64,000 nt of DNA from Strobilurus pachycystidiatus (GCA_019915135.1 JAHLMK010000010.1:434001-498000); one strand, 5' to 3'. Counted from the first letter of the stretch, positions 1 to 13,488 are shown. Made by a program: numbers and translations. The notes: a model not told the origin generated them from the sequence alone.

Positions 1-723
1 GAGTGAAAGCAGTAACGATGGACTGGGAGCGATGAACGTACACAGTAACGAACAGCCTTGCAGGCAGAGCATCGCTGCATCGGAGGCGCGCCTGGAGCGC
101 GGGTAGATTCACAAGAAATACAGGCTTCTATGGTGTTCCGTGAATGTGCAAGCTTTGCCGAGTCAGTGTGGACTTTGAACACTGTCAGGCTACGAATGTC
201 TCTCATGATGGCGATGATGGGGAAGGTGGGGAATGGTGATGGTGAAAGAAGGAGATGTATATTTTAAATTGGCTTCTTGTCTCGGTCTCAGTCTGTCTCA
301 CTACAATGGGAAAGGCGCGATCGGGGCGGCATGATCCCGCCGATCAGTCCAAATGGGCGCGTCAACGGCGCGTCCTGTATATCGTTGCAAACGGGTGTAA
401 GTCTACACCGGTCGCCTGCGCCGAGAGTCAGCGCGTGGGCCGGTGGAAGGGTTCGTTAGGTTGATGATCATGAACTTAGGTCTCAAGTGTCGGTGGCCGT
501 GCAACAGAGTACTGTAGCCTCAGAATTGCATCTTTGATTCCTCACGTCAAACGCGTACAGTATCTGACCGAAAAAGAGAATGATGATCCAACAGACTCAA
601 GGAGAAGTATGAAATAGAACAGGAAAGAAACACGGAGAAAGGAGTGAAAAACATTGTACAGAACCAGTTGGCGTAGATTGCCGCAGAGTCTGCGTTGAAA
701 AGTAGCAAAGACGACCAAGATCA
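1..723. other. Left-edge spacer, no supported gene
   Basis: Only short open frames of 60-75 codons occur here, on both strands, with no recognisable domain, splice pattern or repeat. The right part is presumably the 3' flank of the serine hydrolase gene that ends at 724 on the minus strand. I see nothing else to report. Confidence 0.5.
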
Positions 724-2896
724 TCAACTGAGCTTGTCAAACCAGACCTCACTGGCCTCCTGAACCGTAAGCCCCGGGCCTGTCGACGCGTCAGCCGCTC
801 CCGTAAATCCGCCACTCAGCCCAAAGCCATACCAACTCCCATTGGCAGCAAAGTCGAAAGTGGCTATGAACGGCCCGCCAAGTACCGGGATATCAGACCA
901 ATACTCGCCAGTCCGTCGTCCAGCGCTGTCCAGAATCGGCTATGGAAGGAAACGAGGTCAAGATTGTTCAAGACTGGCCGTGGATGAAGATGACTCACGC
1001 GGCCGTTCATAACAGTGACATTCCAGAGATCGCCGTCGAAATGCTGGAGCCGAATGTGTGTGACCAGGAGTTTGTTCCAGTGTGCAACGAGAGTGGGATG
1101 TTCGGGATCGATGGCGTTGGGCAATGTCGCTAGGGTGTCTGCACAAGCTGAGGTATTCCCAACAGGGGCGTAGCAGAACGTTACATCTCCATAGGCGGGG
1201 TTATGATACGTGCCCGCGAGTTCAGCGTAGGGTAGAGTGGGCGGCGTAGATGTGTTGGTGGGCACTGGAGAGCTCTGTGCTGCCACGGCGTAAGCCTCTG
1301 ATGCGATGTTCTTGAGGCTGCGAGGATCAAGGACATCAACCCCAAGTACTAGCTGGGAACGGCAAAAAAACTGAAACTAACGTTGTATCCCAATCAGTCA
1401 CATCCAAGCCCAACATCGCGTCCAATAAGCGGTACTGGATGACTGGGGTGAAGAAGGCACCGAACGTGTCGTCATTGGCAAGGACCGCTACGCCAACGTT
1501 CGCCGATGGAATACGAATGGTGAGGGACGCAAAGCCAGGAACTCCGCCGTCGTGGCCGATAGAGGCTTGAGAGTTGAATTGAGAATCCTTACCGGAAACC
1601 TGAGTCAGCAGAGAAATTACTCACCGTAGCCCTTATACGCCCTCATCTGTTGCCCAACTCCATACACGGTCGGTGCACTGAAAACCTTGAGTAAGATGTC
1701 AGGCACTTGAGGACACAATATCCTAGTACCCAGGCGCAGTGCTGAAGATGTCATCATCTACGATAGAAACTCCATTCGTAGTCATGTCAAGAACTTCCCG
1801 GGGAATAACCTGCTCTCCACTGTGTGGGTTCACACCTCCGAGAAGGAGCGTTTGAAGCCAGACGCCGGCATCGTTTGCGTTCATGATAAGGCCACCGGCG
1901 CCAGAGATAGCTGATGCATGAAATATGAGATTTCTGCGCTGCTTGGGGAAACAAATGCGCGTACCATTTCCATCTTCCGTAGCACTGGAATCCCAATACT
2001 CCAATGCTCTCAGCGTCCCGGATGTGAATAGATGCGTCAGGTTGACACCCTCCCTTCCAAAGCCCTGGGCGAGGACGTGGGTCCTTGACGCCACCTCCGG
2101 CGAGTAGGTAGCGTTCAGCCCGAGGGGATCGAAGATGTGCTCCTTGACATAGCGGGCAAAGGGTATTTGTGATGGAAGGAGGGCGGTCGGGAGGTAAGAC
2201 ATAGTCGTGTACATCATGTTGTTGTACCGATACACATCGCGAAATTCGAAGGAGGGCTTCAGGTACTTGAGTCGGTCAATCTATATCAAGACGTCTGCGT
2301 GAGAAGGGCAGAGAGGGTATACAGGCGATGGAAACGTACCACGTCCAGGACGGTGTCGTTGGGTGTGTACGAGAAATCGTTTCTAGGGACTCCAGTGCGA
2401 TGACTGAAAAGATCGACCATTGTGCTTTGGGACGTGGCAAGCTCGTCCATGAGTTTCCAAGAATCGGGAAAGAGTGATGCGATTTTGGTCGCGGTCGTGG
2501 GGTGGGAGGAGAGAGAATCGTTGAGCATGAGCAAACCAGCGGCGATACCATTGAAGTGCTGTGAGACGACAGATGAGGCGGCGTAGAGCACACAAGAGGG
2601 AATCTACGGACTTTGGAGTTGGAACCGACACCCATCATCGTGTTAGAGTCGACGAGAGTACCGTTGGCCGTCGCGTTTCCGTATCCTTTTGTGTCCAGAG
2701 TCCAGCTCCCATCCGCGTTCTTTATTACCGCGGCAATAGCGACGCCGCCTGGAGAGCCCCACCCTGCGAGAAGGGATTGGATGAAGGCGTCAATCTCCGG
2801 AGTGAGAATAGAGCCAGTGTCGCGCTTTGTGTGGAAGGATGGAGCCGCGTATACAGCAGTCCCGAGCAACGGGATGAGAGAGAGTAGAAAGTGCAT
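724..2896 (-). CDS. Secreted beta-lactamase-fold serine hydrolase
   Basis: Multi-exon gene with start ATG at 2894-2896 and stop at 724-726, giving roughly 600 residues. The N-terminus is a signal peptide (MHFLLSLIPLLGTAVYAAP) followed by a KR site, so the product is probably secreted. Three motifs of the class C beta-lactamase/penicillin-binding-protein fold (PF00144) are visible: the nucleophile SxxK as SNSK in GVGSNSK, the YxN box in RYNNMMYTTMS, and a late HDGG box in SIGHDGGVPGF. Several NxT/NxS sites suggest glycosylation. Fungal members hydrolyse esters, amides or lactones, and the substrate cannot be told from sequence. The C-terminal beta-domain ends in ...EASEVWFDKLS. Near 930-945 two frames must be joined, by a small intron or a sequencing indel, to reach this end. 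Fold assignment is firm, exact exon limits are not. Confidence 0.85.
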
Positions 2897-4999
2897 GTTG
2901 AAGACAGGTTGCTAATTTTCGCTCTGGGCCACCATCTTTTGACCAGTGGATTGTATGCAGCCCTAGGCATAGAGATAACCGCAGCATGCATTGCACTGTG
3001 TACGCGACGACGCGACTTGTTTGAGAATAATATACCCGCAGCTAAGCATATGATGAGAATTTGCGCGTCATGTTGTCGACTGAAACATGGGACGATACTG
3101 ACTTTATTCATTCCTCACTGCGGCCAGAAGTCCACCCTTGGTGGGGCGGTGACCGGTGCCCATTGCGCAGGCCGCTGGATCATTATCGATACTATGGAAC
3201 ACTTTTGAACCCCAGCTAGTATGGCCTTGTAGACGACATGAATCTTTGGGGGGAAGAGATGAGAAGATGCGGGCATACCTTGAACAAACGCTCGGCATGA
3301 CGCGCGTGTGGGATGGCAGGAAATAGACGTAGTTGTGTCTCAAGCTGAGCTTAGCTGACGACAGTCGAACAAGTTCGAAGAACTTGAGGAGCGCGTCGGT
3401 CTTGGACTGCCGTTCTGAAATCGGTCGATATTCCCATAGCAATCGCTGGGGCAGCTTGCGCCGCGAGTCAGCGCGTCGGCGCAGGTCGTCGTTCGCGATC
3501 AAGTCTGATTTGACTTTTTGGGTCGGGGCTGGTCGGCCTCGGAGCTTACCTGAGTCCACAATGCTCTTGCTCCCGACTCCCATGCCGCGTGTCTCTCCAG
3601 CTCTCGGATTGCGCATTGATGAATGAGAAAATACAGGACCACGCGAGGCTCAATTAGCTTTGCCACCCAGCAAGACAAAAGCTTTGGCGTTGGCGTTGAC
3701 GCTTCAAAGTCACTCGAAAAAATTCCCCGGACTCCTCCGCCTCCATGCCTCTTCCAGCCTTGTCTTCTCCCTACTGGCATTTAATTAGCTGTGAGTCGTC
3801 ATTCCATCTTCTTCTACATGATGTTTGAGGCATTTGGCTTTACGCGATGTTCTTTCGCACTGCAGAAAATCATCTCAGCTACCTTCGGGCTTTGACCCGC
3901 TTTTCTGACCCCTCCTTATGCTATTCCTTCCCTGCCTTTTGCTGATGACTGTTTATAGAGAGCCCCTTGAAGCACATCGAATGATATCCTCCATTCGCCT
4001 TCCATGAGACAGTACCTCGCGAAACATGGGAGTTGCTTTCACGACGGATAGAGCGCGAGCCGGAGCGACACGAGCGACTTCCTTGTGTGTGATCAGATAG
4101 CGCGTGCGTTCAGGATTTCGTCCCTCTTTTCGGAACTGCTCCCAGCCTCGTCTCAGAACCACACTCGCTCACATGGCCTTCAGAAATTGACCCCTCCGAA
4201 GGCCCTTCTTCTCTTTTCTCCAACAACGCTCGAAATCTGCGATGGCTGTCCGCCCCCAGCCGGGACCATTCGCGGTCATTGCGCTCTGCCGCCTGGCCTT
4301 TCTGGTCGTTCATCATCCAGCACTCACCAATTCTGCCGATCCTTGGTACGCAACCATCGCGCTCTAGACCACCGAGATTGCGACTAGTCGATATTCGCCG
4401 ATGATGCAACTCCTCGGTGGTCCATGTAGACCTTCTCCTCTATTTTGACTTTGGACCGATACTTCAGCCCGTCATAGACACATGGTCGTCGAGTTTGCGA
4501 TTACCTCCAGCATCGTCTTCGGCTTCATCAGGACGTCCAACAAGGCAGGCACACGGCGAGCATTGGGGCTGACCATTCGGCGCGGTGGTGCAGCCTGGAG
4601 CGCCCCAGTCTTGATTTCGCCGACCTCGAAAGAGGGCAGGCCTCGTGGTGAAAAAGAGCGCGTTTTTTCACGTGGACGAGACCTGCTTCGGCGCGGGTGG
4701 GATATACCAGCTGCGATGATTGGAACTGGGTACGGCCAGGATAATCATAGGCACTATTGTCAATGTTCGGGTCTCGCCAAGGGATTGTCCCCGCTTTTTG
4801 CTGTCGACTATCTGGAGGCACCCGTTGGTGACTCTGGGGTTGCAGCAGATATTTAAGCTGTGGGCATCGTTGACTATCCTGTTCGATGCACGACCACGCA
4901 GGTCCTAGCCTCCGGAGTACCCAGTTTTGATTCGATGCACAACGGAACCACGCATAGTCTAACAGTAAGTATTACACGAACACCACATGTCTACTTTAT
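2897..4999. other. Spacer with a diverged repeat, no firm gene
   Basis: Two minus-strand frames (3499-3780 and 3104-3616) could be joined by a GT...AG intron into a hypothetical protein, but they match no family I know and codon use is not convincing. The right part holds a diverged copy of repeat R (listed separately). The first bases form the promoter region of the serine hydrolase. Confidence 0.4.
4540..4855 (+). repeat. Diverged copy of repeat R
   Basis: The segment aligns by eye with the right half of the R repeats at 42.0, 47.8, 51.2 and 52.5 kb. Shared landmarks are CGGCGCGGGT, a G-rich hairpin core (here GGGA-TTG-TCCC), a T run followed by GCTGT, CTATCTGG, and CTCTGGGGTTGCAG near the end. 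It is clearly older than the other four. One frame through the end reads FAVDYLEAPVGDSGVAADI, similar to the same frame in the other copies, so the repeat may descend from a coding exon. Confidence 0.5.
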
Positions 5000-6735
5000 T
5001 CAAACTGACGCATGCCCTGTCTCTGTATGGGCCGACCTTCCCCCCGCAAACTGCATGGTGTTAATCTCGGTACCAGCAGCCGACGGAACAAGAACAGCAT
5101 CCTTGACCTGACGTCGCAGATGGAGAACCATCCGGCCACTGATTATTGAATGCAGGACGTGTTGTAGACTGTTTTTTTTGAGTCAGTACGAAGAGGGGAG
5201 GAAACAACAATAGCGACATACGGAAGCATCAGATTCGTATACTCAAGCTGGAGGACATTATGGATAAGTGAGATACCCGGGGATTTTGAGAGGAACACTG
5301 TGCTTACGGGGACATTCTTAGGAGCGTTCAACGCGACGTTGAGAAGGGATGTGGCTGGGACTCTGGTTAGTAAGGGCGGCAAGCGAGCTGAAGAAGACTT
5401 CACTCACAAAGAGCGAATATGAAGTAGGTGATTCCTGCACATCAATCAGACAGTGCATCCGCGGGGACGATCCGAGTCTCTACCGATACTCACCGTCTCT
5501 ATAGAACGACACAATGAGCTGGGATGTACGACCGGTACCTCGCGCTCGCCCTGTATTCGCCTCATGATCAGAAGACAGTCATGGGATATACAGTCCTGGA
5601 AGTCGCCCTACATTCTTGTACACCGCGTATGAGTGTCATACCAAAGATCACTGTATAACATGTTAGCACATCGGAGGGGTACCAGAAATACTGGTACTGA
5701 CGCGTTTCATAAACCACCAGCGACACAAAGCACACGAAGCTTGCGTCCAAGCTTTGACGATTGGTCGAGATCTGTATAGGAAAGCACCCGTGAATGTGTG
5801 GGACGCCTTCCAGCGGATGAGGTCGCGGATCGACTAGCAGACGTTGTTAGCGATTGGTGGGCACAACATGCCAGTAAACGGTTACCTGTTGAAGAGCTTC
5901 TTGCGGCGGCGGAGAACTTGATGACGGTAAGGATGATAATCCCGGTACCAGTTGCTATCAGGATCGCGGCGATGCGGCGACTCTTGCCCCAGAGAGCGTA
6001 TACGCGAACAGACAGAATTACTATCGACATTTGAGCGGCGTTTATCGGAAGTAAATGAGCTGGCTTACACTCTGAGATTATGATCCCGGCCATGATCAAG
6101 TCTGATGCGACGTGAGGTTCATCGCGGAATCTCGCAACAAGAACTTACACGAGTAGATTGAGTACATCTTGACACAGGTCTCTTGCGCCATGAGTGGATC
6201 TAAGCTGTAGGAGACCTGTACGTTTTCGATGAAGACTGTAACGGGCGGTGTCAGTCGATAGTGGACACGGATCTTCGACGTAAAAGACATACGATAGAAC
6301 GCCATCGCCTGCGGTATGAACGGCACATATCGCGTTAGGAAGTATAAGATCTTCCCGACGTTCCATGGTGCCGGGAATATCAGCTCCACTTCAGCGTCTG
6401 ACGAGCGGCGTATCAGCGAATACGCGGCGACTAAGCGGGTGTGAACTCACCGAATGTCAAAATGTAATCGTAGATCTGCACGCAGCGGAGTGAGTGCGCG
6501 CTCGAACATGGATACGGAGAGATGGCTTACAAGCAGAGCACATGTCCCCGCTGAATAGGTTACCAGTGAGCATGGTCGTGAAGCAGTGACTCGACAGTTA
6601 ACTGACCTTGGAGGAACTAGAAAGACGAAGATTATCAACGATCTGCTGATACTCAGCATCGAGATAGAGACGTACCGCGACAAGCTGCAGCCTAGCCAAG
6701 GCCGTCGTAAGTGAGTCAAGATCAAAGTGAGACAT
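5000..6735 (-). CDS. DUF6533-type integral membrane protein
   Basis: Multi-exon gene starting MSHFDLDSLTTALARLQ (ATG at 6733-6735; an in-frame non-ATG extension reaches 6795) and ending ...TETGHASV at 5000. The diagnostic DUF6533 core is rebuilt across introns: IYDYILTF, then DAEVELIFPAPWNVGKILYF, then LTRYVPFIPQAMAFYR. Later hydrophobic segments include MSIVILSVRVYALWGKSRR with IAAILIATGTGIIILTVIKF. The last exon carries SGRMVLHLRRQVKD, matching the 'R(M/L)xLHLR' end of the family's membrane region. Family members have about seven predicted membrane helices and are expanded in agaricomycetes. They look receptor-like, but function is unproven. Exon joins in the middle (5400-6100) are approximate. 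Confidence 0.75.
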
Positions 6736-7461
6736 CGTACGGGAAGGTAATGCGCCATCCAGCTGAGAGCTTTCGCTAATAAAGCTCGCCACCACTGCTG
6801 TACGTGAGACTCCGGAGAACTATGCAGCGAAGAAGACTGATTTCCGGCATCCGGTCATTCCCTGCAGAATGTTATTTGAGAGCTGCACAGCTCATATGAC
6901 GCGTGCTTGTATGTTGAAGAGCCAGGTTCGACGCGTGGAATGGTGGATGGACTCAGGCTTCGTCATGGCCCCATGTTGTTAGGTCGCGCTAGCGATGCTA
7001 TGCCGGTGATGCCAGTAGCGACGATTGAGGCAATATTGGTTCAACCTATACAATGCATAGACGCCAGCTCAAAATAGATGAAAAGCAATGCTGAGCCCCA
7101 CGATCACTTCCCCGCGCGAGGTTCAGTCCGCTGGATGAATGGCTGTATGAGTGCCTTTCTATGAGTGCTGGATAATCAACAGACACGCTGAAGATCAGCG
7201 ACGAGCATGGAAGTCGGTGCTAGAGTACATGCCGAACTCCGGCAGACCATCGGCAGACTGTGTGCGGAGTCCGAAAAGGGTGTGACTCTTCGACAGTTCG
7301 ACTCCCATTCAGAATAACTCTGGAATAACTTCAACAAGCGCCTTAATCACGCGTCTATCCTAACCTCGCAGCCAGGGCTTACCCGAGACTCCGCAATTTC
7401 CGACACCCATTTTCCTCCAGGCGCGTCAAGATATCCGCTGTTCCTGCACCGTGCGGCCGCC
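6736..7461. other. Spacer between divergent genes
   Basis: No gene seen. From about 7090 the sequence matches the region upstream of the intact kinase gene at about 20150, including CACTTCCCCG, GTTCAGTCCGCTGGA and TATGAGTGC-like words. The right half is therefore the duplicated 5' flank of the kinase unit. Confidence 0.5.
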
Positions 7462-9014
7462 ATGGCAAGCCTAATCTCTAGAGTCCAAGCTCCACGCTCC
7501 ATTATATTGCCCATTGCTGTCTTTACCGCTATCTCTTATGCTAGCTCTTGCGACATTCGCCACACCGTGAGGGGCTGGCTAACGCGACTTGAATGGCACA
7601 TCTACGCAAGACGTGCCGCCATCTCCCTTATCCCTCACGAGGCAAGAATATGGCGAGAACTACACTACACTGCGCCATATTGGCGATGGTTGGAGCCTTT
7701 TTTTGTCTGAAAAGGATACCAATACCTGTCCAACGCTAATCCTACCAAAGGAGACGTGCTTCCACCGCATAAACGCATCACTCTTCCAACGAAAGAGGTC
7801 GCACTTGGTCTTTATCCCTATGCGCGCGCAGCTTACTCTCATCGCTACTTCTTCGAGGCAGAATTTGCGGTATCGTGGTCATTGTCTTCACAAAGTTTCT
7901 TACTCACGACATACAGACGCCACAGATATGGCCCGTCAAGGATCTATGTAATCGTGATATCATTCTGAAGTAGGTCAAGCGCAATCTATCAGCGATCGTT
8001 TTGCTGACAGCGCTACAGATTTGTCGATGAACGCGAGCTAGGGATTTTACGCCTGCTGAACTCTGCAGAAATGAGGGCAGACCCCAAGAACCATAGCCTT
8101 CCTGTACTGGAGTTTCTTGAACTCGGCGGACTCAAGTTTGCCGTGATGCCTAGGTGGGCATATGTTGGCTCTGTTCATGTCGCCTCCGACACGTGTAATC
8201 CCACACGTGGTCTACGCCAGTAACCCTAGACTTCGAGAACGTCGCGCAAGTTATGCATCACGCTGAAATGTTACTAGAAGTGCATTGTCCTTGTCTTGTC
8301 AGTATATCTATGCACTACTGATACATCCTAGGGTCTCGACTTCTTCCACGAGCACAGAATCGCGCATTGCGACATCAAACACGAAAATCTTGTTGTCAAT
8401 GTCATTCCAGATCCAGCAGGAATGTATCCCGTTGGCCTTCAGGAGCCCTCCGTCACAAAATACGCCTACATTGATTTTGGGTTCTCCTTGACGTATCCGC
8501 TCGATACAAACCTTGACAATGTTGAGCCGGTGCCAATGTTGAATCCGGCTCGCGGATCGTTTCAGAACAACCACGACGCTAATCCCTTTCTCGTCGATGT
8601 CATGAATCTCGGGGAAACCCTGCAGCGTCAAGTGCGAGTACGTGCTCCTCTTTGCAAGGTTGGTGTACAGAAGCTAATCTTATTCAGGTGGCGGAAGGAA
8701 TCGTCCCAGAGCTTGGCCCGTTCTTTGACTCCATAACGCATATTGACCTGGCCAAGAATCTCACAGCCCGACAGGCCCTCGAGGCCTTTCGGGAAATTCG
8801 GAGGAGCGTCTCCGACGCGCAATTGAGCAGTGTTTTGACGGATAGAACATGGACTTATGACGACGGCGAGTGCCCCAGCGCTTCCATCGAATATCCACTG
8901 ACTACAGATCATCGATTAGGTATGTTATCTAAGGAAGCTTATCCGACTAGAACACGAGAAACAATGGGTACTCTCTCCGACTACGTCAGACACTCGATTG
9001 CGGTTGGCAAGTGA
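7090..9014 (+). repeat. Segmental duplication, left copy
   Basis: About 1.9 kb including the kinase 5' flank and all exons and introns is repeated in the same orientation at about 20150-22087. Introns and upstream sequence are conserved as well as exons, so this is DNA-level duplication and not retroposition. A GMC oxidoreductase, a UbiA enzyme and a DUF6534 gene lie between the copies. Confidence 0.8.
7462..9014 (+). pseudogene. Fungal-type kinase-like gene, disabled copy
   Basis: Paralogue of the gene at 20585-22087, colinear over all six exons and highly similar. The N-terminus MASLISRVQAPRSIILPIAV is followed by a probable membrane anchor. The kinase core has the catalytic-loop HCDIKHENL (exon after 8332) and the metal-binding YIDFGFS. 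Two lesions are visible. Codon 83 is TGA at 7708-7710, where the paralogue has TCA for serine. The acceptor of the intron before W-S-T-P is CAC instead of AAG (8205-8206), so normal splicing is lost. The remaining frame is well kept, which suggests recent inactivation. The catalytic loop has also changed from KPDN to KHEN. It could still give a truncated product or one from a downstream start. Confidence 0.8.
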
Positions 9015-9485
9015 TCAGTGATATGAACCGCAATTATGGCTTACCTTGTCTGCTGACTTGTTGTGCTGTTGGTCTTGGCGTCTCCTGTTAATCCTAGTCA
9101 CACTTACTTGACGATCTGAAGATAAATGTGAAGAAGTGTCGGTCAAGTCCCGTCGGAGTCGTGGAAGTACTCAGTTGACCATTCGCCTTGGGCCGTCATG
9201 TCTGGCATCGTGCGTTCTGCATTACCATGAGATCAGGGTGCATTCAACTTCGCCACCCGCTCGAAAGTCTCGAGATGTAATTCTGAACGGCTGCTCCTCA
9301 TCTCAGATCATGGTTCATTTGTGTTAGACGTGTTGCTGATATACCCTTTTGATACTTTAATTCCAGCGCTGCTCTAATACGACCATGAAGTTCCAAAAAC
9401 CCAAACGCAGATACACAGTGTACACATCCGAATAAAACCCTACGACGCAGTAAAAGGAAAGTCAAAAATACCGAGTACGCAAACT
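9015..9485. other. Spacer between kinase pseudogene and GMC gene
   Basis: No gene or repeat recognised. This is the shared 3' flank of the two convergent units. Confidence 0.4.
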
Positions 9486-12068
9486 TTACAAATCCTTCGA
9501 GATCATGTCCGCGGCCTAAGTAAGGTGAGCTCGAGATCACGGTCATGAATTGCTTCAGGGATATCTTACCTTCTCGCCCATGGCGTAAAGTGTGGCCATA
9601 GGGTGCGCAGTGAAGTGCATCGGGAGAACCGAAGCATCGATCTATAGCACGGTCGCCATGAGAGACCACATCTGATCAGTGATCCAAGAATTACTCACAA
9701 TACGGAGATTACTTGTTCCATAGACCCTCAAGTTCGCATCGACGACACCACCGTGCTCCTCCGGCAGCATGGCGGCAGTTCCAATCGGATGGAAAACGGG
9801 GCTGAAGTTGCGTTTGATGTACTCTTTCAGATCTTCATCGGACTGTACATTCGGGCCTGGCGAGACTTCGCCGACGGAGATCTCGCTCAAGGCGCTGGTG
9901 GCGGCAACCTTGCGGCAGTACTTCATGCCGTCGACGAGGATGTCGATGTCGAGAGGATTTGAGAGGAACTTGGGGTCGATATGGGGGCTGTCCGTGACGT
10001 TGCCGGATTGGATGTGTACGTTGCCTTGCGAGAGAGGATGCTGAAGGCACGTAGCCAAGGTGAAGTAGCTTTTTCCTTCTTCGTACTCCTTAACATCTGA
10101 GGGTATGAACGTGGCGACCAGAAGAATTCTGTCGAAGGGCTTAAGCGCCCCCTGCCGCAACGGTGACGAAGGGAACTCACTCCAAAAACGGAACCTTCTC
10201 CATCCATTGCTTCTGGATAGCGATCATGTGGGACGTGTATGGATGAACCGTCGGGGAATCATCCATCTTCTGCATGATAGTGTCTATCTCTTTTCCCGAC
10301 CAGATGTTGTCGACCGTCATGTACGAAAACGCGAAGGGGATGGTAGTCAATTTGCCAGAATGCTCGTTTTGGCTGAAGGTAAGGTATCAATGACAATGAT
10401 GAGACAATAGAAATCGCGTCACTGACAACTTGAGGAACTCTTCTGTTGCTACGGTGTCGTTTCTGAGAACATCCCAGGACTCGTACGTTGGACGCATCTC
10501 ATAAGAAAGCCCGACGTAGATATGCTCCTGCATTTGACAGTCAGATTCTCGTCGGTTAGAAGGTCATCGCTGGTACCTCTGCGTATTCGTCTCAGTCATG
10601 ATGCCTGAGGGAATGATAATCCATACTCACGGAGATTTGTGCCAACCGATGGGAGATTGACAACGGTGGGGATGTTATACTTCACCAAGATTTTGGGATC
10701 GCCGATACCTGAGAGCAATGAGGACGGCGGATATGTATTAGGCTATGCGACGGACCTGATAGCTCAAGAAGCTGCGGTGTCTGGTAAGCGCCTGTCCAAG
10801 TGTGAGTTTCAAACCCTCGAGGAACAGTATCGCATGACCAACCGGCGGAGAGGATGACCTCTTTGACCGCAGTGACGGTTTCCACTTTCCCGTCCTTGAT
10901 GTACTCGACACCGTGAGCAATGACCGTACCCGTGTTGGAGGCTGTGAACAAAATCCGGGAGACACGAGCTCCGGTGATGATATTGAGGTTCGATGTCTTG
11001 TTCTTGAGATAAGCCTAGTAGGTATCATTATGAATGAAAGCCTCGTATCGAGAACAACCTGTCGCACCGTATCACAGGAAACGCGCGTGCGAGTGATGGG
11101 GTCAACGGCGGCCCGACTGGTCCAAACACCTCGATTGTCGCCGCTGGACTGCAAGTATGTCAGATATGTACACAGTCGTCATGTACAACTCACAGAGTCG
11201 GGATTGGTGGCAATGCCAAGTTCATTCATAGCCTTGATGAAATGTTTGTGGGGCGTCGAGAGTTCGCTGGGAAACGTGACATCCACAGGACCCGATGTTC
11301 CGTGATTGGATGTATTGACGGCTACTTGAGCAACAGCTTGCGCCTCCGCCGGCGCCGTCAGCTTTTCGGACTGGAAGGTGTTATGGGCACGCAAGAGTGA
11401 CGTTCGCGGGCGCATTACCTTCTTGAAGTAAGGAAGGAGATCTTCCCAGCTCCAGCCAGAAATGCCGCTCTTGGCGAACGCTGTTGACAGTGAGCATACA
11501 AGTCGCAGCCTCGACTGTGTTCGTACCATCGTGCTCCTCGGCCATTGCTCTGTCAGTGTGAGATCCATGTAAGCGACAGATACATGGGAAAACGATTCGG
11601 CCACACCTGATCATTTGCATGAAGTTGAGCTGTGGATGGTCAATGTGCATTCACCACGCCAAACAACGGCACTCACGTTCGTTGAGCCTCCTAGCGATTT
11701 TCCACTGTAGCAGCTTCGAGATGAGTTCAATTTCGGGAAAGGATGTCGGACGACAGACCGAGGAAGGTAGACAGGGCGGTCGACCGCGTCCTTCTGAGGG
11801 ACGCTGAAGAATGCCCAATCGACTTCGGGATTTCCGAGATTCTTTACATATGAGGCTAGGTGCAATCGTGAGACAGCTGCCTTAATCGTCGCAGTATATG
11901 CTTACCAGGAATCCGCACTTCTGGTATTGTGGAAACGTCTTCACCAGCTTCCAGCACAAGAACCGAGCGGGAAGAGACAAGGTCGGCGAGACGCGCCGCT
12001 GTAGCGAGGCCAGCCGTGCCACCACCGACGAAAACATAGTCGAAGCAGGCGGGTGCTGTGGAAGACAT
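9486..12068 (-). CDS. GMC-family FAD-dependent oxidoreductase
   Basis: Gene of about 600 codons with roughly ten short introns, start ATG 12066-12068, stop 9486-9488. The N-terminus DYVFVGGGTAGLATAARLAD is the FAD ADP-binding GxGxxG-type motif, followed by VLVLEAGED. The GMC signature region reads KSLGGSTN then LNFMQMIR. Later come GWSWEDLLPYFKKSE, the second GMC signature area AYQTPQLLELSGIGDPKIL, and the C-terminal catalytic part VFHPIGTAAMLPEEHGG (first His) and MHFTAHPMATLYAMGEKAAD (second His). The family includes aryl-alcohol, glucose and methanol oxidases and dehydrogenases. It oxidises an alcohol with FAD and the substrate is not predictable here. No signal peptide is present, so the product is probably intracellular or peroxisomal, unlike secreted ligninolytic members. 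The neighbouring UbiA gene raises the possibility of a metabolite pathway. The frame appears intact. Confidence 0.93.
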
Positions 12069-13488
12069 ATTGATCTAGGGGTGTTGTTTGCTGGAGTGAG
12101 ACCTTGACAGCTGCATAAGTATTTGCCAGATCATGCCAGTAACACTCACCGCTTGCCCGGGAAGCACATCGTCACGGTGAGGCCCAAGGACACTCGCTTT
12201 TGATCATCCCGCATCTTCGTGTATGTGCATCTTGCGTCACAGAATAAAGACGATGAAGTGCCTGCGATATATTGTTGAGGGTCAGCTGTCCCATGTCCGT
12301 TTCAGTGACAGTAGGGGGGGAGCTCAATTCTAAAAGCTCATCCGTCCTGTAGCGCGTCTGATTTCAACTCTAGTGAACAGAAAATGGGGTTGTGATAGTG
12401 AATGTCTCTTGATATCACAACGAGGGAATCTCCTTCTGACGAGGAAAGCAACAAGTGATGATCAACATAGTGAGATATGATCATCGAAGCAGGTACCTGG
12501 TACTGTCAGAGTGAATATGAACAATCTATTGCGACTCACCGAAGAGAGGATGGGGTCGTGATGGTGGCTTGTGAAGGCCATCCTTGTCCGGGCTTAACGT
12601 GGGTGCGTTGATTTATCCAGACTCTACTAAGTATTCAGATCCACGAAGTAGATGCGAACATGCCTCCTGGCGGACTGCTAACCGAGACGATGGCAAGAGA
12701 CTGCCAGATGGAATGGAGATGTTCGGCAAGGCCAGCAAGGCGTGGTTAGAGGCGATCAAAAGGTCAGGAGATTCGCCGTCTGTTTATCTGATGTGCCGGC
12801 GGGTTCTTCCGCAACCACGAAAGATTCCACTACAACTGGTCCATCCAACTCTACAAGGGAACGGGGGCACCTTCCAATCTGGACAACACATGTAGTATCC
12901 GATGCAACACAATTCGTCAGTGACACCTTCGTCTGATTTTAACGCGGCCTTTCATAATGACAATAGTCGCTCGTCAGAAACTTCGCATATATGTCAAGAT
13001 TGTGAAGTTGGGGATACGGTATCTGATTCTCCAGCGATTTCAGCGGGTGAATCAACATGGATCTCATCTTTTTTTCTGTCCTGTTCATCAGTATGACCGT
13101 TGACACTCAGCCCCATGCCTGCGACGGCGTCTTCATACTTTTCCCATAGTTCACTCTAATCCCTGCCTTGAGGGTCATCTAACTGTCCCTTGAGCTCATG
13201 GTCCTCTGATATCAGTGCCTCATGAAGCCGGTCAGACGTCTCGAAGCAATTCCCAATCAGCTCCGTTTAGGCAAGAACAGGTGGCGTCGTATCATATCGA
13301 GGAATCTCAGCTCAACTACGTTCAAACGGGTATGTCAGCATGATCATTGACGCGGGACACAACAGCTAGGTAGAGTCAATATGTACTCGCACAGTCGGTT
13401 TGATTCCGAGAATTTTTCAGAACGGCGAACGGCGAACGCTTTCTTATAAGTGAAAAGAGTCATACTAGGCCTCAAGTTACCCCACGAC
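12069..13488. other. Spacer between divergent GMC and UbiA genes
   Basis: Contains the promoters of two divergent genes. A plus-strand frame at 12584-12895 and following short frames were examined. They show no domain, so a small or heavily spliced unknown gene cannot be excluded. Confidence 0.4.
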